Origin: Prevotella sp.
GTDB lineage: Bacteria; Bacteroidota; Bacteroidia; Bacteroidales; Bacteroidaceae
Direction of reading: 5' to 3'
Length of the DNA stretch: 64,000 nt
Assembly (NCBI GenBank): GCA_017478025.1
Contig: JAFVGZ010000014.1
Coordinates: forward strand, 1-64,000
Shown: positions 15,258 through 23,729 of the stretch, piece after piece
Numbering within the stretch: position 1 is the stretch's first letter
How the letters are laid out: each line of letters begins with the position of its first letter
Program-made: the position numbers and the translations under genes
The notes under the pieces: model-generated
Seen by the model: only the letters and a program-made list of their open reading frames with translations
Told to the model about the DNA's origin: nothing
Database searches by the model: none

Positions 15258-17360
15258 ATGGCAAAAGAAGAATTACATCACCACCATGAGCACCATCACC
15301 ACGACCTCAACGAGCAGTTTGAGGAGGTGTTTTCGGGCAAGAAGACGGATGAGGAAATCCTGGCTCATCAGGCATCCCATGCACATCATCACGACCCCGA
15401 GCACCCACATGTGCATGGTGACACTAAGGATTACATGTCTGCTGTGAACGAGTATCGCAAGACATTCTCAAACAAGCAGAAAGTTATTGAACAGACTCCA
15501 GACCCCGCAGTGCGCGAGATGTTGCTGCGTATGGAGGAGCTGGGCATCGAAACGGTGTTTGACCGCTTTGACAGTCAGCAGCCACAGTGTAACTTCGGCA
15601 TTGCCGGCACGTGTTGTAAGAACTGTTTCATGGGCCCATGCCGCATCACTAAGAAGGCTCCACGCGGCGTATGCGGTGCTGATGCCGACCTGATAGCAGC
15701 GCGCAACCTGCTGCGCCACCTTGCTGCAGGGACTGCAAGTCACGGCGCACGCGGCAGGGCATCGATGTTGGCATTGAAGTATGCTGCTGAGGGTAAAGCT
15801 CCTATAGACATTGAGGGAGAGAAGAAAATCCTGGCAGAAGCAAAGACCTACGGCCTCAACACCGAGGGCAAGAGCGTAAAGGAACTGGCAGGCGAGATTG
15901 CAGACATACTGCTTGAGGACCTTAGCCGCACCGTACCGGGTAAGCACAAGACCATCTACAGCCACGCTCCAAAGGAACGCATAGCCGCATGGGAGAAGGC
16001 TGGCATCATACCCATATCGCCCTATCACGAGGTGTTTGAGTCGCTACACCGCACCACTACGGGCACCGATGGCGACTGGCGCAACGTGATGCAGCAGTTT
16101 CTGCGCACAGGTGTCAGCTTTGCATGGACATCGTGTCTGGGGTCTGGCATAGCGATGGACTGTCTATACGGCTTACCACACCGCAGCACGTCGAAGGTCA
16201 ACCTGGGTGCGCTGAAGAAAGGATGGGTGAACATAGCCGTTCACGGACACTCCCCGCTGCTTATTCGGGAGATTGTGAAACTCGGACAAAGCGACGAGTA
16301 TCAGCAGAAGGCTCGCGAGGCCGGTGCTGAGGGCATACAGTTCTACGGCATCTGCTGCTCAGGACTTAGCGCCATGTACCGCTACGGAGGCGTGATACCA
16401 CTAAGCAATGCCGTTGGTTCTGAACTCGTTTTGGGTACCGGAGCACTGGACCTGTGGGTGGCTGATGTTCAGGATGTATTCCCAACGATAATGGATGTGG
16501 CAAAGTGTTTCCGTACTGTGGTGGTGACAACAAGCGACTCAGCACGTCTGCCAGGGGCCGAGCACTATGGCTTTGACCATGAGCACTCCAATATAGGCCA
16601 AATAAAGGAGTTGGCACAGAAAATCATACTGCGTGCTATTGAGGCTTTTCAGGACCGTCGTGATGTGCCGGTGAAGATACCACAGTATGAGGTGGAAGCC
16701 GAGATGGGATTCTCCGTAGAGTGGGCCGCACAGCACTTTGAGCGTGGTTTACGCGACCTGGCCGATGCCCTGAGAACGGGAAAGATACGCGGCATCGTAA
16801 ATCTCGTGGGCTGTAACAATCCGCGCTTAGTGTATGAGAAGCACATCGTGGAGGCAGCAGAAACACTTCTGAAGAACAATATACTGATACTCACCAACGG
16901 GTGTGCATCGTTTGCGTTGCTAAAGTTAGGCTACTGCTCATCTAAGGCGTTGGAATATACAGGCGATGACCTGCGCAGATTCTGCGAAGAGCACGGCAAC
17001 ATACCCCCTGTATGGCATCTCGGAGAATGCTTGGACAATGCCCGTGCAAGCGGCTTCTTCAACGGTATCAGCGGAGCCTTGGGCATAGCGATAAAGGATT
17101 TGCCGTATGCTTTCATGTCTCCAGAGTGGAGCAACGAGAAAGGTATCTGTGCAGCACTTGCCTTCAGGCTGTTGGGCATGAACTCCTACCACAGCGTATA
17201 TGCCCCAACACAGGGCGCGCCAAACGTGCATGAATTTATGGCAACGGGCACAAAACCCATCCTTGGCTCTGAGATGGTAGTGAATGTTGATACGCAGGAG
17301 CTGGCTCAGCAGCTGGTGGATGACCTCAACGCAAAGAGAAAGGCGTTGGGATGGAGCTAA
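15258..17360 (+). CDS. divergent nickel carbon-monoxide dehydrogenase-like protein (CooS family)
   Basis: A 700-residue homologue of the catalytic subunit of anaerobic Ni-Fe CO dehydrogenase, about 60 longer than usual because of an N-terminal extension with 16 histidines in the first 53 residues. D- and B-cluster cysteines are all present: C111, C119, C120, C123, C128 and C139 ('CCKNCFMGPCRI'). Around the C-cluster the HGHSP motif (329-333), C366/C367, C519, C549, C591 and the lysine in SNEKG are kept, but where the family has Cys in DVQC this protein has Asp406 (DVQD), and CTGNE is CSGLS. Spacing from 406 to 519 and 549 equals that of characterised enzymes (113 and 30), so the loss is not an alignment shift. 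It may have altered or different chemistry. First gene of a six-gene operon. Confidence 0.88.
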   Translation: MAKEELHHHHEHHHHDLNEQFEEVFSGKKTDEEILAHQASHAHHHDPEHPHVHGDTKDYMSAVNEYRKTFSNKQKVIEQTPDPAVREMLLRMEELGIETVFDRFDSQQPQCNFGIAGTCCKNCFMGPCRITKKAPRGVCGADADLIAARNLLRHLAAGTASHGARGRASMLALKYAAEGKAPIDIEGEKKILAEAKTYGLNTEGKSVKELAGEIADILLEDLSRTVPGKHKTIYSHAPKERIAAWEKAGIIPISPYHEVFESLHRTTTGTDGDWRNVMQQFLRTGVSFAWTSCLGSGIAMDCLYGLPHRSTSKVNLGALKKGWVNIAVHGHSPLLIREIVKLGQSDEYQQKAREAGAEGIQFYGICCSGLSAMYRYGGVIPLSNAVGSELVLGTGALDLWVADVQDVFPTIMDVAKCFRTVVVTTSDSARLPGAEHYGFDHEHSNIGQIKELAQKIILRAIEAFQDRRDVPVKIPQYEVEAEMGFSVEWAAQHFERGLRDLADALRTGKIRGIVNLVGCNNPRLVYEKHIVEAAETLLKNNILILTNGCASFALLKLGYCSSKALEYTGDDLRRFCEEHGNIPPVWHLGECLDNARASGFFNGISGALGIAIKDLPYAFMSPEWSNEKGICAALAFRLLGMNSYHSVYAPTQGAPNVHEFMATGTKPILGSEMVVNVDTQELAQQLVDDLNAKRKALGWS

Positions 17361-17413
17361 TTCAAAATTCAGAATTAATAATGCAAAATTCAGAATTCAT
17401 AATGCATAATTTT
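17361..17413. repeat. 7-bp-period intergenic repeat (CAGAATT family)
   Basis: Heptads AAAATTC, AGAATTA, ATAATGC and similar separate the cooS-like gene from the binding-protein gene. An ATG at 17351 would translate through it, giving a repeat-like leader, so the start at 17414 is preferred. Confidence 0.75.
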
Positions 17414-18310
17414 ATGAGAAGAATATATTATTTATTGTTTGTCGCAGCGCTGGCACTCGCGGTGTCATGTGGCAAGAAAGAGAGTAAGGACGTTGTGCGC
17501 ATAGCATATCTTCCTATCACGCACGCCCTGCCACTGGTTGAGTTGCAGGATGCGGAGGGCGTAGAGGTGGAATTAGTAAGGTACGGCTCATGGCCGGAGT
17601 TGCTTGATGCCCTCAACACGGGGCGTGTGGATGGAGCCAGTGTCCTGATAGAACTGGCTATGGCTGCAAAGGCGCAGGGCATAGGTCTGACCGCCGTAGC
17701 ACTGGGACACACCGATGGTAACGTGATAGTGGTGTCTGAGGGCATCAACTCCGTAAAAGATTTGAAAGGCAAGACGTTTGCTATACCCCACAGAGCATCG
17801 TCTCACCACATACTTTTGCAAGAGGCTTTAGCCAAAGGAGGCTTGACCATAAGCGACGTTAACGTGGTGGAACTTGCTCCGCCAGAGATGCCAAGTGCTC
17901 TGTCTAGAGGCCAAATTGCAGGCTATTGCGTGGCAGAACCGTTTGGAGCGATGGGTCTGAAAGTGGCTAATGGCAAGGTGCTTTACAGGAGTGAAGAACT
18001 ATGGCCCAACTCCATCTGCTGCGGATTGGTGGTAAATGATGCATCATACAAGCAGAAAAAAGAACTCATAGACAAAGTGATAACGGCATACCGCAGTAAC
18101 GGCAAACATCTGGAGGACAAGGACAAGGCTCTCACCGTGGCAAAACAGATACTGAAACAGCCCGACGATGTGCTGCAGCAATCGCTGAAATGGATTGACT
18201 ACTCAAAACTTGACATCACCGAAGAAGCCTATTCCAATCTCTCCTCAAAGGTAAAGCAATACGGAATACTTGACAATCCACCTTCCTTTGATGAGTTTGT
18301 TGCAAAGTAA
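17414..18310 (+). CDS. ABC transporter substrate-binding lipoprotein (NitT/TauT type)
   Basis: A 298-residue periplasmic binding protein of the NrtA/SsuA/TauA group. The start at 17414 gives a lipoprotein signal (RRIYYLLFVAALALAVSCGK) whose cysteine would anchor it in the membrane. The mature protein has the family pattern: VVRIAYLPITHALPLVEL at the first strand, 'GSWPELLDALNTGRVDGA', 'SVKDLKGKTFAIPHRASSHH' and 'GQIAGYCVAEPFGAMGLKV'. Members bind small anions or organic N/S compounds, including nitrate, taurine, sulfonates and thiamine precursors; the ligand here is unknown. It is linked to the permease 12 bases downstream and to the cooS-like gene upstream. Confidence 0.85.
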   Translation: MRRIYYLLFVAALALAVSCGKKESKDVVRIAYLPITHALPLVELQDAEGVEVELVRYGSWPELLDALNTGRVDGASVLIELAMAAKAQGIGLTAVALGHTDGNVIVVSEGINSVKDLKGKTFAIPHRASSHHILLQEALAKGGLTISDVNVVELAPPEMPSALSRGQIAGYCVAEPFGAMGLKVANGKVLYRSEELWPNSICCGLVVNDASYKQKKELIDKVITAYRSNGKHLEDKDKALTVAKQILKQPDDVLQQSLKWIDYSKLDITEEAYSNLSSKVKQYGILDNPPSFDEFVAK

Positions 18311-18322
18311 TATACTCCGAAA

Positions 18323-19075
18323 ATGAAGACAGTTCTATATACAACAGCCTCATTTGTGCTGGCAATAGCGTTATGGCAGCTGGCCATCATAGTGGGCAAC
18401 TTTGATGAAGCACTCCTGCCCTCGCCGCTGAAGGTGGTGCAGGCGCTGGTGGAGATAGGCTCAAACGGCGTACTGCTGGACGGTATTGCCAGCAGTATGT
18501 ACCGCTTTGTGATTGGCTACCTCATCTCGGTTGTGTTTGGAGTGGCTGTGGGTCTGCTGATTGGCAATGTGAATATACTGTTCCGTTTGGTCAATCCGGT
18601 GGTGCAAATGATACGCCCCATCGCCCCCGTAGCATGGATGCCCATCATCGTACTGCTCATCGGCATAGGCGATGCACCGGCTATAGCCATTATTTTCCTC
18701 GCCGGATTCTTCCCCGTGATGCTCACCACTGCAAGTGCGACGCACAAGGTTGATGACATCTATCTCAAGGTAGCAAGAAACTATGGCATCTCACACACAA
18801 AGACAGTATTTCAGATTATACTACCCGCGATATTCCCACAGATAGCAAACTCGCTGCATATAGCCCTCGGCACTTCGTGGATCTTTCTCGTATCAGGCGA
18901 GATGGTCGGTACACAATCCGGCCTGGGATACATGATAATAGATGCCCGCAATAACTTGCGCACAGATATTCTGCTTGCCACAATGTTGGTAATCGGCGTG
19001 ATAGGCTTTGTGCTTGACATACTTATAGGGCGATTTGAGCTGAGTGTGCTACGTCTGTGGGGGCGGAAAGAGTAA
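18323..19075 (+). CDS. ABC transporter permease (SsuC/TauC type)
   Basis: A 250-residue inner-membrane permease with about six transmembrane helices. The EAA loop that docks the ATPase is visible at about residues 150-170 (VARNYGISHTKTVFQIILPA). Motifs 'RPIAPVAWMPIIVLLIGIGD' and 'GTSWIFLVSGEMVGTQSGLG' are typical of the NitT/TauT permease family. It follows the binding protein by 12 bases and precedes the ATPase, so the three form a complete importer of which the solute is not known. Confidence 0.9.
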   Translation: MKTVLYTTASFVLAIALWQLAIIVGNFDEALLPSPLKVVQALVEIGSNGVLLDGIASSMYRFVIGYLISVVFGVAVGLLIGNVNILFRLVNPVVQMIRPIAPVAWMPIIVLLIGIGDAPAIAIIFLAGFFPVMLTTASATHKVDDIYLKVARNYGISHTKTVFQIILPAIFPQIANSLHIALGTSWIFLVSGEMVGTQSGLGYMIIDARNNLRTDILLATMLVIGVIGFVLDILIGRFELSVLRLWGRKE

Positions 19076-19117
19076 TTAATTCATAATTCATAGTGCATAA
19101 TTCATAATGAATAATTC
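19076..19117. repeat. 7-bp-period intergenic repeat (ATAATTC family)
   Basis: AATTAAT, TCATAATTC and variants in heptad register fill the gap between permease and ATPase genes and end at the ATPase start codon. Confidence 0.8.
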
Positions 19118-19891
19118 ATGGCTTATATAAAAGTAGAACATCTGAAAAAAGACTTCCCCATAAAGAACGGCGTGCAGCATGTATTGGGCGATGTCAACTT
19201 TGAGATTGAGAAAGGAGAGTTCATCTGTCTGCTTGGCTTCTCGGGCTGCGGCAAATCTACCATCCTCAATATCCTTGCAGGCTTTGAGAAGCCAACGGGG
19301 GGCACCGTAACGATAGGAGGAGAACCTGTGACCGGTCCTTCTCCACGCAACATCATGATATTCCAGCATTACGGCTTGCTGCCCTGGAAGAATGTGCAGA
19401 AGAATGTAGAACTCGGACTTGAGACGCACCATCTGAAGGAATCAGAACGTAAGGAGAAGGCGCTGCAGTACATCGAACTGGTAGGACTAAAGGGATTTGA
19501 GAACCAATTCCCCGCACAACTATCAGGAGGACAGCAGCAACGTGTGGCAATAGCACGCGGTCTGGCCGTCAATCCGGAATGTATATTCATGGATGAGCCC
19601 TTCGGAGCCCTTGATCCTATCATCCGCAACAAACTGCAGGATGACCTGCTGGGCATCGTAAAGGAACAGAATAAGACCGTAGTGTTTGTGACTCACGACA
19701 TTGAGGAGGCTGTCTATCTGGCTGACCGTGTATTCGTCATGAAGTCATCTCCCGGACACATCGAAAAGATATACGATATACGCCTGCCAAAGCCAAGGGG
19801 ACGCAACACTCCCGCTACGCTGCAGTACAGAAAGAAGATATACGAAAAGCTATACTCCATACAGGAAGAACAGGTGGAGTACGTAATTTAA
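19118..19891 (+). CDS. ABC transporter ATP-binding protein (SsuB/TauB type)
   Basis: A 257-residue ATPase that powers the importer. Walker A is at about residues 42-49 (GFSGCGKST), the signature LSGGQQQR at about 135-142, Walker B in CIFMDEPFGALDP and the switch histidine in VFVTHDIEEA. The C-terminal part matches SsuB/TauB proteins. It lacks a fused extra domain. Gene order binding protein, permease, ATPase is standard, although here it is embedded in a cooS-like operon. Confidence 0.92.
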   Translation: MAYIKVEHLKKDFPIKNGVQHVLGDVNFEIEKGEFICLLGFSGCGKSTILNILAGFEKPTGGTVTIGGEPVTGPSPRNIMIFQHYGLLPWKNVQKNVELGLETHHLKESERKEKALQYIELVGLKGFENQFPAQLSGGQQQRVAIARGLAVNPECIFMDEPFGALDPIIRNKLQDDLLGIVKEQNKTVVFVTHDIEEAVYLADRVFVMKSSPGHIEKIYDIRLPKPRGRNTPATLQYRKKIYEKLYSIQEEQVEYVI

Positions 19892-19936
19892 TAACATATA
19901 ATCATCAAAATAACATCTTAACAGCATACAATCAAT

Positions 19937-20452
19937 ATGAGAACAAATCAACCTACAGGTATTGCTACCACCATACCATTCACCGACATAAGGGCATATC
20001 TGCTCGCAACAGCCTTTATCATCGGCAATCTTCTGTTGCCACAGTTGTGCCATCTCATTCCTCAGGGCGGACTCATATTCCTGCCTATATATTTCTTCAC
20101 GCTCATAGCAGCCTATCGCTACGGATGGCAGGTGGGCATCCTTACCGCAGTAGGGTCGCCTATCATCAACAGTTTGCTCTTTGGAATGCCTCCTGCAACG
20201 GCGTTGCCAGCTATATTACTCAAATCTGTTGCGCTGGCTCTTGCCGCTGCCTATATATCCCGAAAGCGTGGAGGGGCTGTTACTTTAGCTGCACTTGCAC
20301 TTGTTATCTTGTTATATCAAGGTGTGGGAATGATAGCAGAGTTTCTCGCTTATGACCTGCAGCACGCCCTTCAGGATGTGCGTTTAGGCTATCCGGGACT
20401 CATCGTACAGCTCTTCGGAGGATACCTGTTGCTGAAATGGTTGCAAAAATAA
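19937..20452 (+). CDS. ECF S-component-like membrane protein
   Basis: A 171-residue very hydrophobic protein with five or six predicted helices (for example YLLATAFIIGNLLLPQL, 'GLIFLPIYFFTLIAAYRYGW', 'LPAILLKSVALALAAAYISR', 'LALVILLYQGVGMIAEFLAY'). Length, helix number and the 'FLPIYFFTLIAAYRYGWQVG' region resemble substrate-specific S components of energy-coupling-factor transporters, which bind vitamins or metals. No ECF ATPase or T component is encoded nearby; it would need a shared module elsewhere. It lies 45 bases after the ABC ATPase gene and 22 bases before the fmdE-like gene, within the cooS-like operon. Confidence 0.6.
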   Translation: MRTNQPTGIATTIPFTDIRAYLLATAFIIGNLLLPQLCHLIPQGGLIFLPIYFFTLIAAYRYGWQVGILTAVGSPIINSLLFGMPPATALPAILLKSVALALAAAYISRKRGGAVTLAALALVILLYQGVGMIAEFLAYDLQHALQDVRLGYPGLIVQLFGGYLLLKWLQK

Positions 20453-20474
20453 TTGATAACAGAGGTTGACAACA

Positions 20475-21041
20475 ATGATTGGCAATAATGTTTTGACTTC
20501 ATTCCAATTGCCCGAGTCGCTCTATGCTGATGACGTTAATGCCATTCTTCGCGTCACGCAAGAGCGGTTCGGCATTAGGGAATGGCGGTTGGTAGTTCTC
20601 ACCAACGAGATACACGGGCACCTTGGCATCTACTCCACCATAGGAGTGAAGATGGGACTCAGAGCGAAGGAGATTCTTGAGGCTGAGGGGTATGCAGACG
20701 AACCTTCAATTATCTCCTATGCCGGCAGCCACCCACCCATCAGTTGCATGAACGATGGCCTGCAGATCAGTACGGGTTCTACCCTTGGGCACGGCTTAAT
20801 AAGCATTTCAGATACAGGCGAAGCTAATCCATCAGCATTAATCAGCTATGTCAAAGGCAAACAAAACATATCCTTCCGTATAGAACTGAAGGATGTATAT
20901 CGCAAACAAATAGAAAAAGATATACTTAAAGGCATCAACATGTATGGACACACGGAGCCTTACTGGACTTATGTAAGGCAGCTTGCCCTAAAGTATTGGA
21001 GCACCTGGGACCGCAGGGAAATCTTCACGATTAAAGCTTAA
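20475..21041 (+). CDS. FmdE-family protein
   Basis: A 188-residue member of the FmdE family, named after a gene in the molybdenum formylmethanofuran dehydrogenase operon of methanogens. The pattern is clear: a helical N-terminus, EIHGHLGIYSTIGVKMGLRA at about residues 46-65, and 'CMNDGLQISTGSTLGHG' at about 94-110, which in the family forms a metal-binding site. The usual HGHxCPG motif is HGHLGIY here, so its cysteine is missing. Start: ATG at 20475 rather than TTG at 20466. Role in this organism, which should lack methanofuran, is unknown; a metal- or formyl-related step linked to the cooS-like protein is a guess from context. Confidence 0.75.
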   Translation: MIGNNVLTSFQLPESLYADDVNAILRVTQERFGIREWRLVVLTNEIHGHLGIYSTIGVKMGLRAKEILEAEGYADEPSIISYAGSHPPISCMNDGLQISTGSTLGHGLISISDTGEANPSALISYVKGKQNISFRIELKDVYRKQIEKDILKGINMYGHTEPYWTYVRQLALKYWSTWDRREIFTIKA

Positions 21042-21117
21042 TTCTTCACTCTTAAACTTCGTTTGACTTTCCTCACGCTCGGCCATTGATGCGAGCATCA
21101 TGGCTCTCGCTTAATCG

Positions 21118-21152
21118 GAAAGTTCACTTTTCACTCTTCACTTTTCACTCAC
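21118..21152. repeat. 7-bp-period repeat (TTTTCAC/TCTTCAC family)
   Basis: Tandem TTCACTTTTCACTCTTCACT heptads at the convergent junction of the fmdE-like and mutS2 genes; the mutS2 stop codon lies at its edge. A further fragment is at 21042-21055. Confidence 0.8.
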
Positions 21153-23614
21153 CCTATTTCCACAACTGTTATACCTGCTCCGCCGAACTGTACATGCTCG
21201 TCTCTGCAGCCCAGGACATTGGGGACGGTGTTGAGATATTGCCTTATGAGTTGCCGCAGGATGCCGTTGCCCTTACCATGAAGAATGCGCACCTGCGACT
21301 CTCCCATCAGAATGGCATCGTCTATGAAGCGCTGCACCTCCATCACGGCTTCGTCACCTCTGTAGCCTCGCACGTCAATCTCATGCCGGAAGGTGCTGCG
21401 GTGTTCGTCTATGACATTGCGCGTCATGCGGCTCGACTTCGTAATCTGCTCTTCCGTAGGCGTTGCGGCAGCCTTGCCCTGCTTGCCTCCGGCCAGGAGA
21501 AGTTTCCATTTACCGTTCACCTGCACCCACTCTCCGCTTCCGCTGACGAGTTTCTTGGCTATCTTAGGCATCTCGTCGGCTGACGGAGCCGCCGGTTTTT
21601 CAGCTGTCTGGACAGGTTGTGATGCTTTTTCTTTGGCAGCCTGAGCTTTCTTCTTCTCGCGCCGCTCCTTGCGGGCTATGATTTGCTGCATCTTCTTCTC
21701 TATGGCAGCATCCTTAGCCTTAGTATCGATGTCGGCCACCTCCTCGCGGAACTCCTGCATCTCCTCTCGCAACTGGCGCGTACGTTCCTTCTCTGCCTCA
21801 GCCTCACGGATCTCGCGGATAGTGTTTTCTATCCTCCTGTTGGCTTCCTTCAGCAGTTCCTCCGCCTGCTCCTTAGCGCGGCGCAGTATGGCTTTTCGCT
21901 CCTGTTCTATCTCCAGGGCGCTGCTTTCATACTTCGTGATGGTCTTCTCTATATCCTTTTCCCTTTGGTGCACCGTCTGGCGTTTGTGCTCCCAGTAGCG
22001 CTTATCCCTCACGATGTCCTGCAGGTACTTGTCACTCTGTATGTAGTCGCTGCCCACAATCTCGCTGGCATCGCTGATGACCTCCTCGGGCAGACCTATC
22101 TTGCGTGCTATCTCTATAGCGAACGATGAGCCCGGCCTTCCTATCTGCAACTGGAAGAGGGCCTGCATCTGGTGACGGTCATAGAGCATGGCGCCGTTTG
22201 TCACGCCGGGATGTTCCTCGGCAAAGTGCTTCAGGTTCTGGTAGTGGGTGGTTATGATGCCCCATGTCTTATGCTGCCAGAACTGCTTGAGTATCGACTC
22301 TGCCAGCGCACCGCCTATCTGCGGCTCCGTGCCGGCACCGAACTCATCTATTAATAATAAGGTGTGGTCATCGCCCTGCTTTATCATCGCCTTCATATTC
22401 TGCAGGTGCGATGAGTAGGTAGATAGGTCATCCTCTATGCTTTGTTCGTCGCCGATGTCTATCATCAGGTTGCGGAAGATGCCCATAGTGCTTCTCTCGT
22501 CAATGGGTACACTCAGTCCGCATTGCACCATATACTGCAGCAGTCCCACAGTCTTCAGGCATACAGACTTACCGCCGGCGTTTGGACCCGATATGATGAG
22601 GATAGAAGCGGGGTTCAGGTTGAGGTTCAGGGGTACGATATCCTTCCCTTGCTTCTGCAAAGAGCGTCGCAACAGCGGGTGAACGGCATTAATCCAGTCT
22701 ATGTGCGGATGGTCTGTCACCACGGGTTCGATAGCATTCAGCTCTGCCGCCAGCTGTCCTTTTGCCTGTATGAAGTCCAGCTCTGCCAGCAGTTTCATTG
22801 ACTGCAGCACGCCCTCGGCATGCGGGCGTATCTCCCCGCTCACCTCTGACAGGATGCGTATCACCTCACGCTTCTCCTCTGCCTCCAGTTCCCTGACGCG
22901 GTTATTCGCCTCCACGACTGCCGTAGGTTCCACAAAGAGCGTCTTACCCGTAGCTGACTCATCGTGCACTATGCCGTTGATGCGTCGCTTCATGGCCGGT
23001 GCAATAGGTATCACGAGGCGTCCGTCGCGCATTGTCGGAGTGACGTCACGTTCCACGATGCCCTCTTGCTGAGCCTTCTTCAGTATGCCGTTCAGGGTCT
23101 GCGAGATACTGCCGGCCGTACGTCTCAACTCTCCCCTGACACGAAAGAGTGCCGGCGAAGCGTTATCCTTCAGGTGGCCGTACTTATCCAGAATGCCGTC
23201 GATACGCGTTGATATGTCGTGATAAGGATTGACATCGCGCACCAATTCCCACAGGAAGGGATATTCGGGAGTCTCGCTCTCAGGCGCTATGCACCCCTGA
23301 AAACCCTCTATCGTCTGCAGGCATCGCATCAGCTCATACATCTCCTGCTCCTCCAGATGCGTGCCGCGCAGCTTCAGTCTCGCCACGCTCTGCCTCACAT
23401 CAAAGAAGAACTCCAGCGGCACCTCTTCCTTCTCTTCCTTCAGTCGGCGGAACTCACGCACCTCTGCCAGGCTGCGGTTAATCTCTGAGGCATCTGTCAT
23501 AAACGACATCTCCCCCACCCGCTCCCAGCCGAGGGTGCACATACAGTTGCCGCGCAGCAACCGGCGCAGCTCGTCAAAGCCTATTTTCTTTTCGTAATTG
23601 TTAGGGTAAATCAA
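21149..23614 (-). CDS. mutS2: MutS2 endonuclease / ribosome rescue ATPase
   Basis: An 821-residue MutS2. The MutS core and ATPase are visible: Walker A in ISGPNAGGKSVCLKTVGLL (about 333-351), Walker B in LLLIDEFGAGTEPQIGG; a long charged coiled coil follows (about 520-640), and the C-terminal Smr nuclease domain ends the protein (DVRGYRGDEAVMEVQRFID, then RILHGKGNGILRQ). In other bacteria MutS2 suppresses recombination and splits collided ribosomes. The start codon is TTG (TTGATTTACCCTAAC), matching the family's usual MIYP N-terminus; no ATG is available. Follows hppA on the same strand after 115 bases. Confidence 0.93.
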   Translation of the reverse strand: MIYPNNYEKKIGFDELRRLLRGNCMCTLGWERVGEMSFMTDASEINRSLAEVREFRRLKEEKEEVPLEFFFDVRQSVARLKLRGTHLEEQEMYELMRCLQTIEGFQGCIAPESETPEYPFLWELVRDVNPYHDISTRIDGILDKYGHLKDNASPALFRVRGELRRTAGSISQTLNGILKKAQQEGIVERDVTPTMRDGRLVIPIAPAMKRRINGIVHDESATGKTLFVEPTAVVEANNRVRELEAEEKREVIRILSEVSGEIRPHAEGVLQSMKLLAELDFIQAKGQLAAELNAIEPVVTDHPHIDWINAVHPLLRRSLQKQGKDIVPLNLNLNPASILIISGPNAGGKSVCLKTVGLLQYMVQCGLSVPIDERSTMGIFRNLMIDIGDEQSIEDDLSTYSSHLQNMKAMIKQGDDHTLLLIDEFGAGTEPQIGGALAESILKQFWQHKTWGIITTHYQNLKHFAEEHPGVTNGAMLYDRHQMQALFQLQIGRPGSSFAIEIARKIGLPEEVISDASEIVGSDYIQSDKYLQDIVRDKRYWEHKRQTVHQREKDIEKTITKYESSALEIEQERKAILRRAKEQAEELLKEANRRIENTIREIREAEAEKERTRQLREEMQEFREEVADIDTKAKDAAIEKKMQQIIARKERREKKKAQAAKEKASQPVQTAEKPAAPSADEMPKIAKKLVSGSGEWVQVNGKWKLLLAGGKQGKAAATPTEEQITKSSRMTRNVIDEHRSTFRHEIDVRGYRGDEAVMEVQRFIDDAILMGESQVRILHGKGNGILRQLIRQYLNTVPNVLGCRDEHVQFGGAGITVVEIG

Positions 23615-23689
23615 CGTTTCTTACTGGTAAGCTAAAAGCTATATGATAAGTTATCTCTATAAGTGAAGGCTTCAGGATGATGCCTGATT

Positions 23690-23728
23690 TCCCTCACCCT
23701 CCCCCAGGGGAGGGCTGGGGTGGGGCTT
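23690..23728. repeat. GC-rich inverted repeat between hppA and mutS2
   Basis: CCCTCCCCCAGGGGAGGG followed by CTGGGGTGGGG. Related copies occur at about 6876, 10745, 32035, 34500, 36003 and 53713; it can form a strong stem. Confidence 0.7.
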
Positions 23729-23729
23729 T

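Noticed and set aside
17351-17413. Upstream start for the binding lipoprotein (and likewise 45504 for leuC, 48070 for the second synthase)
   Set aside because: These frames begin inside heptad repeats or the previous gene and add repeat-like residues ahead of well-conserved N-termini.
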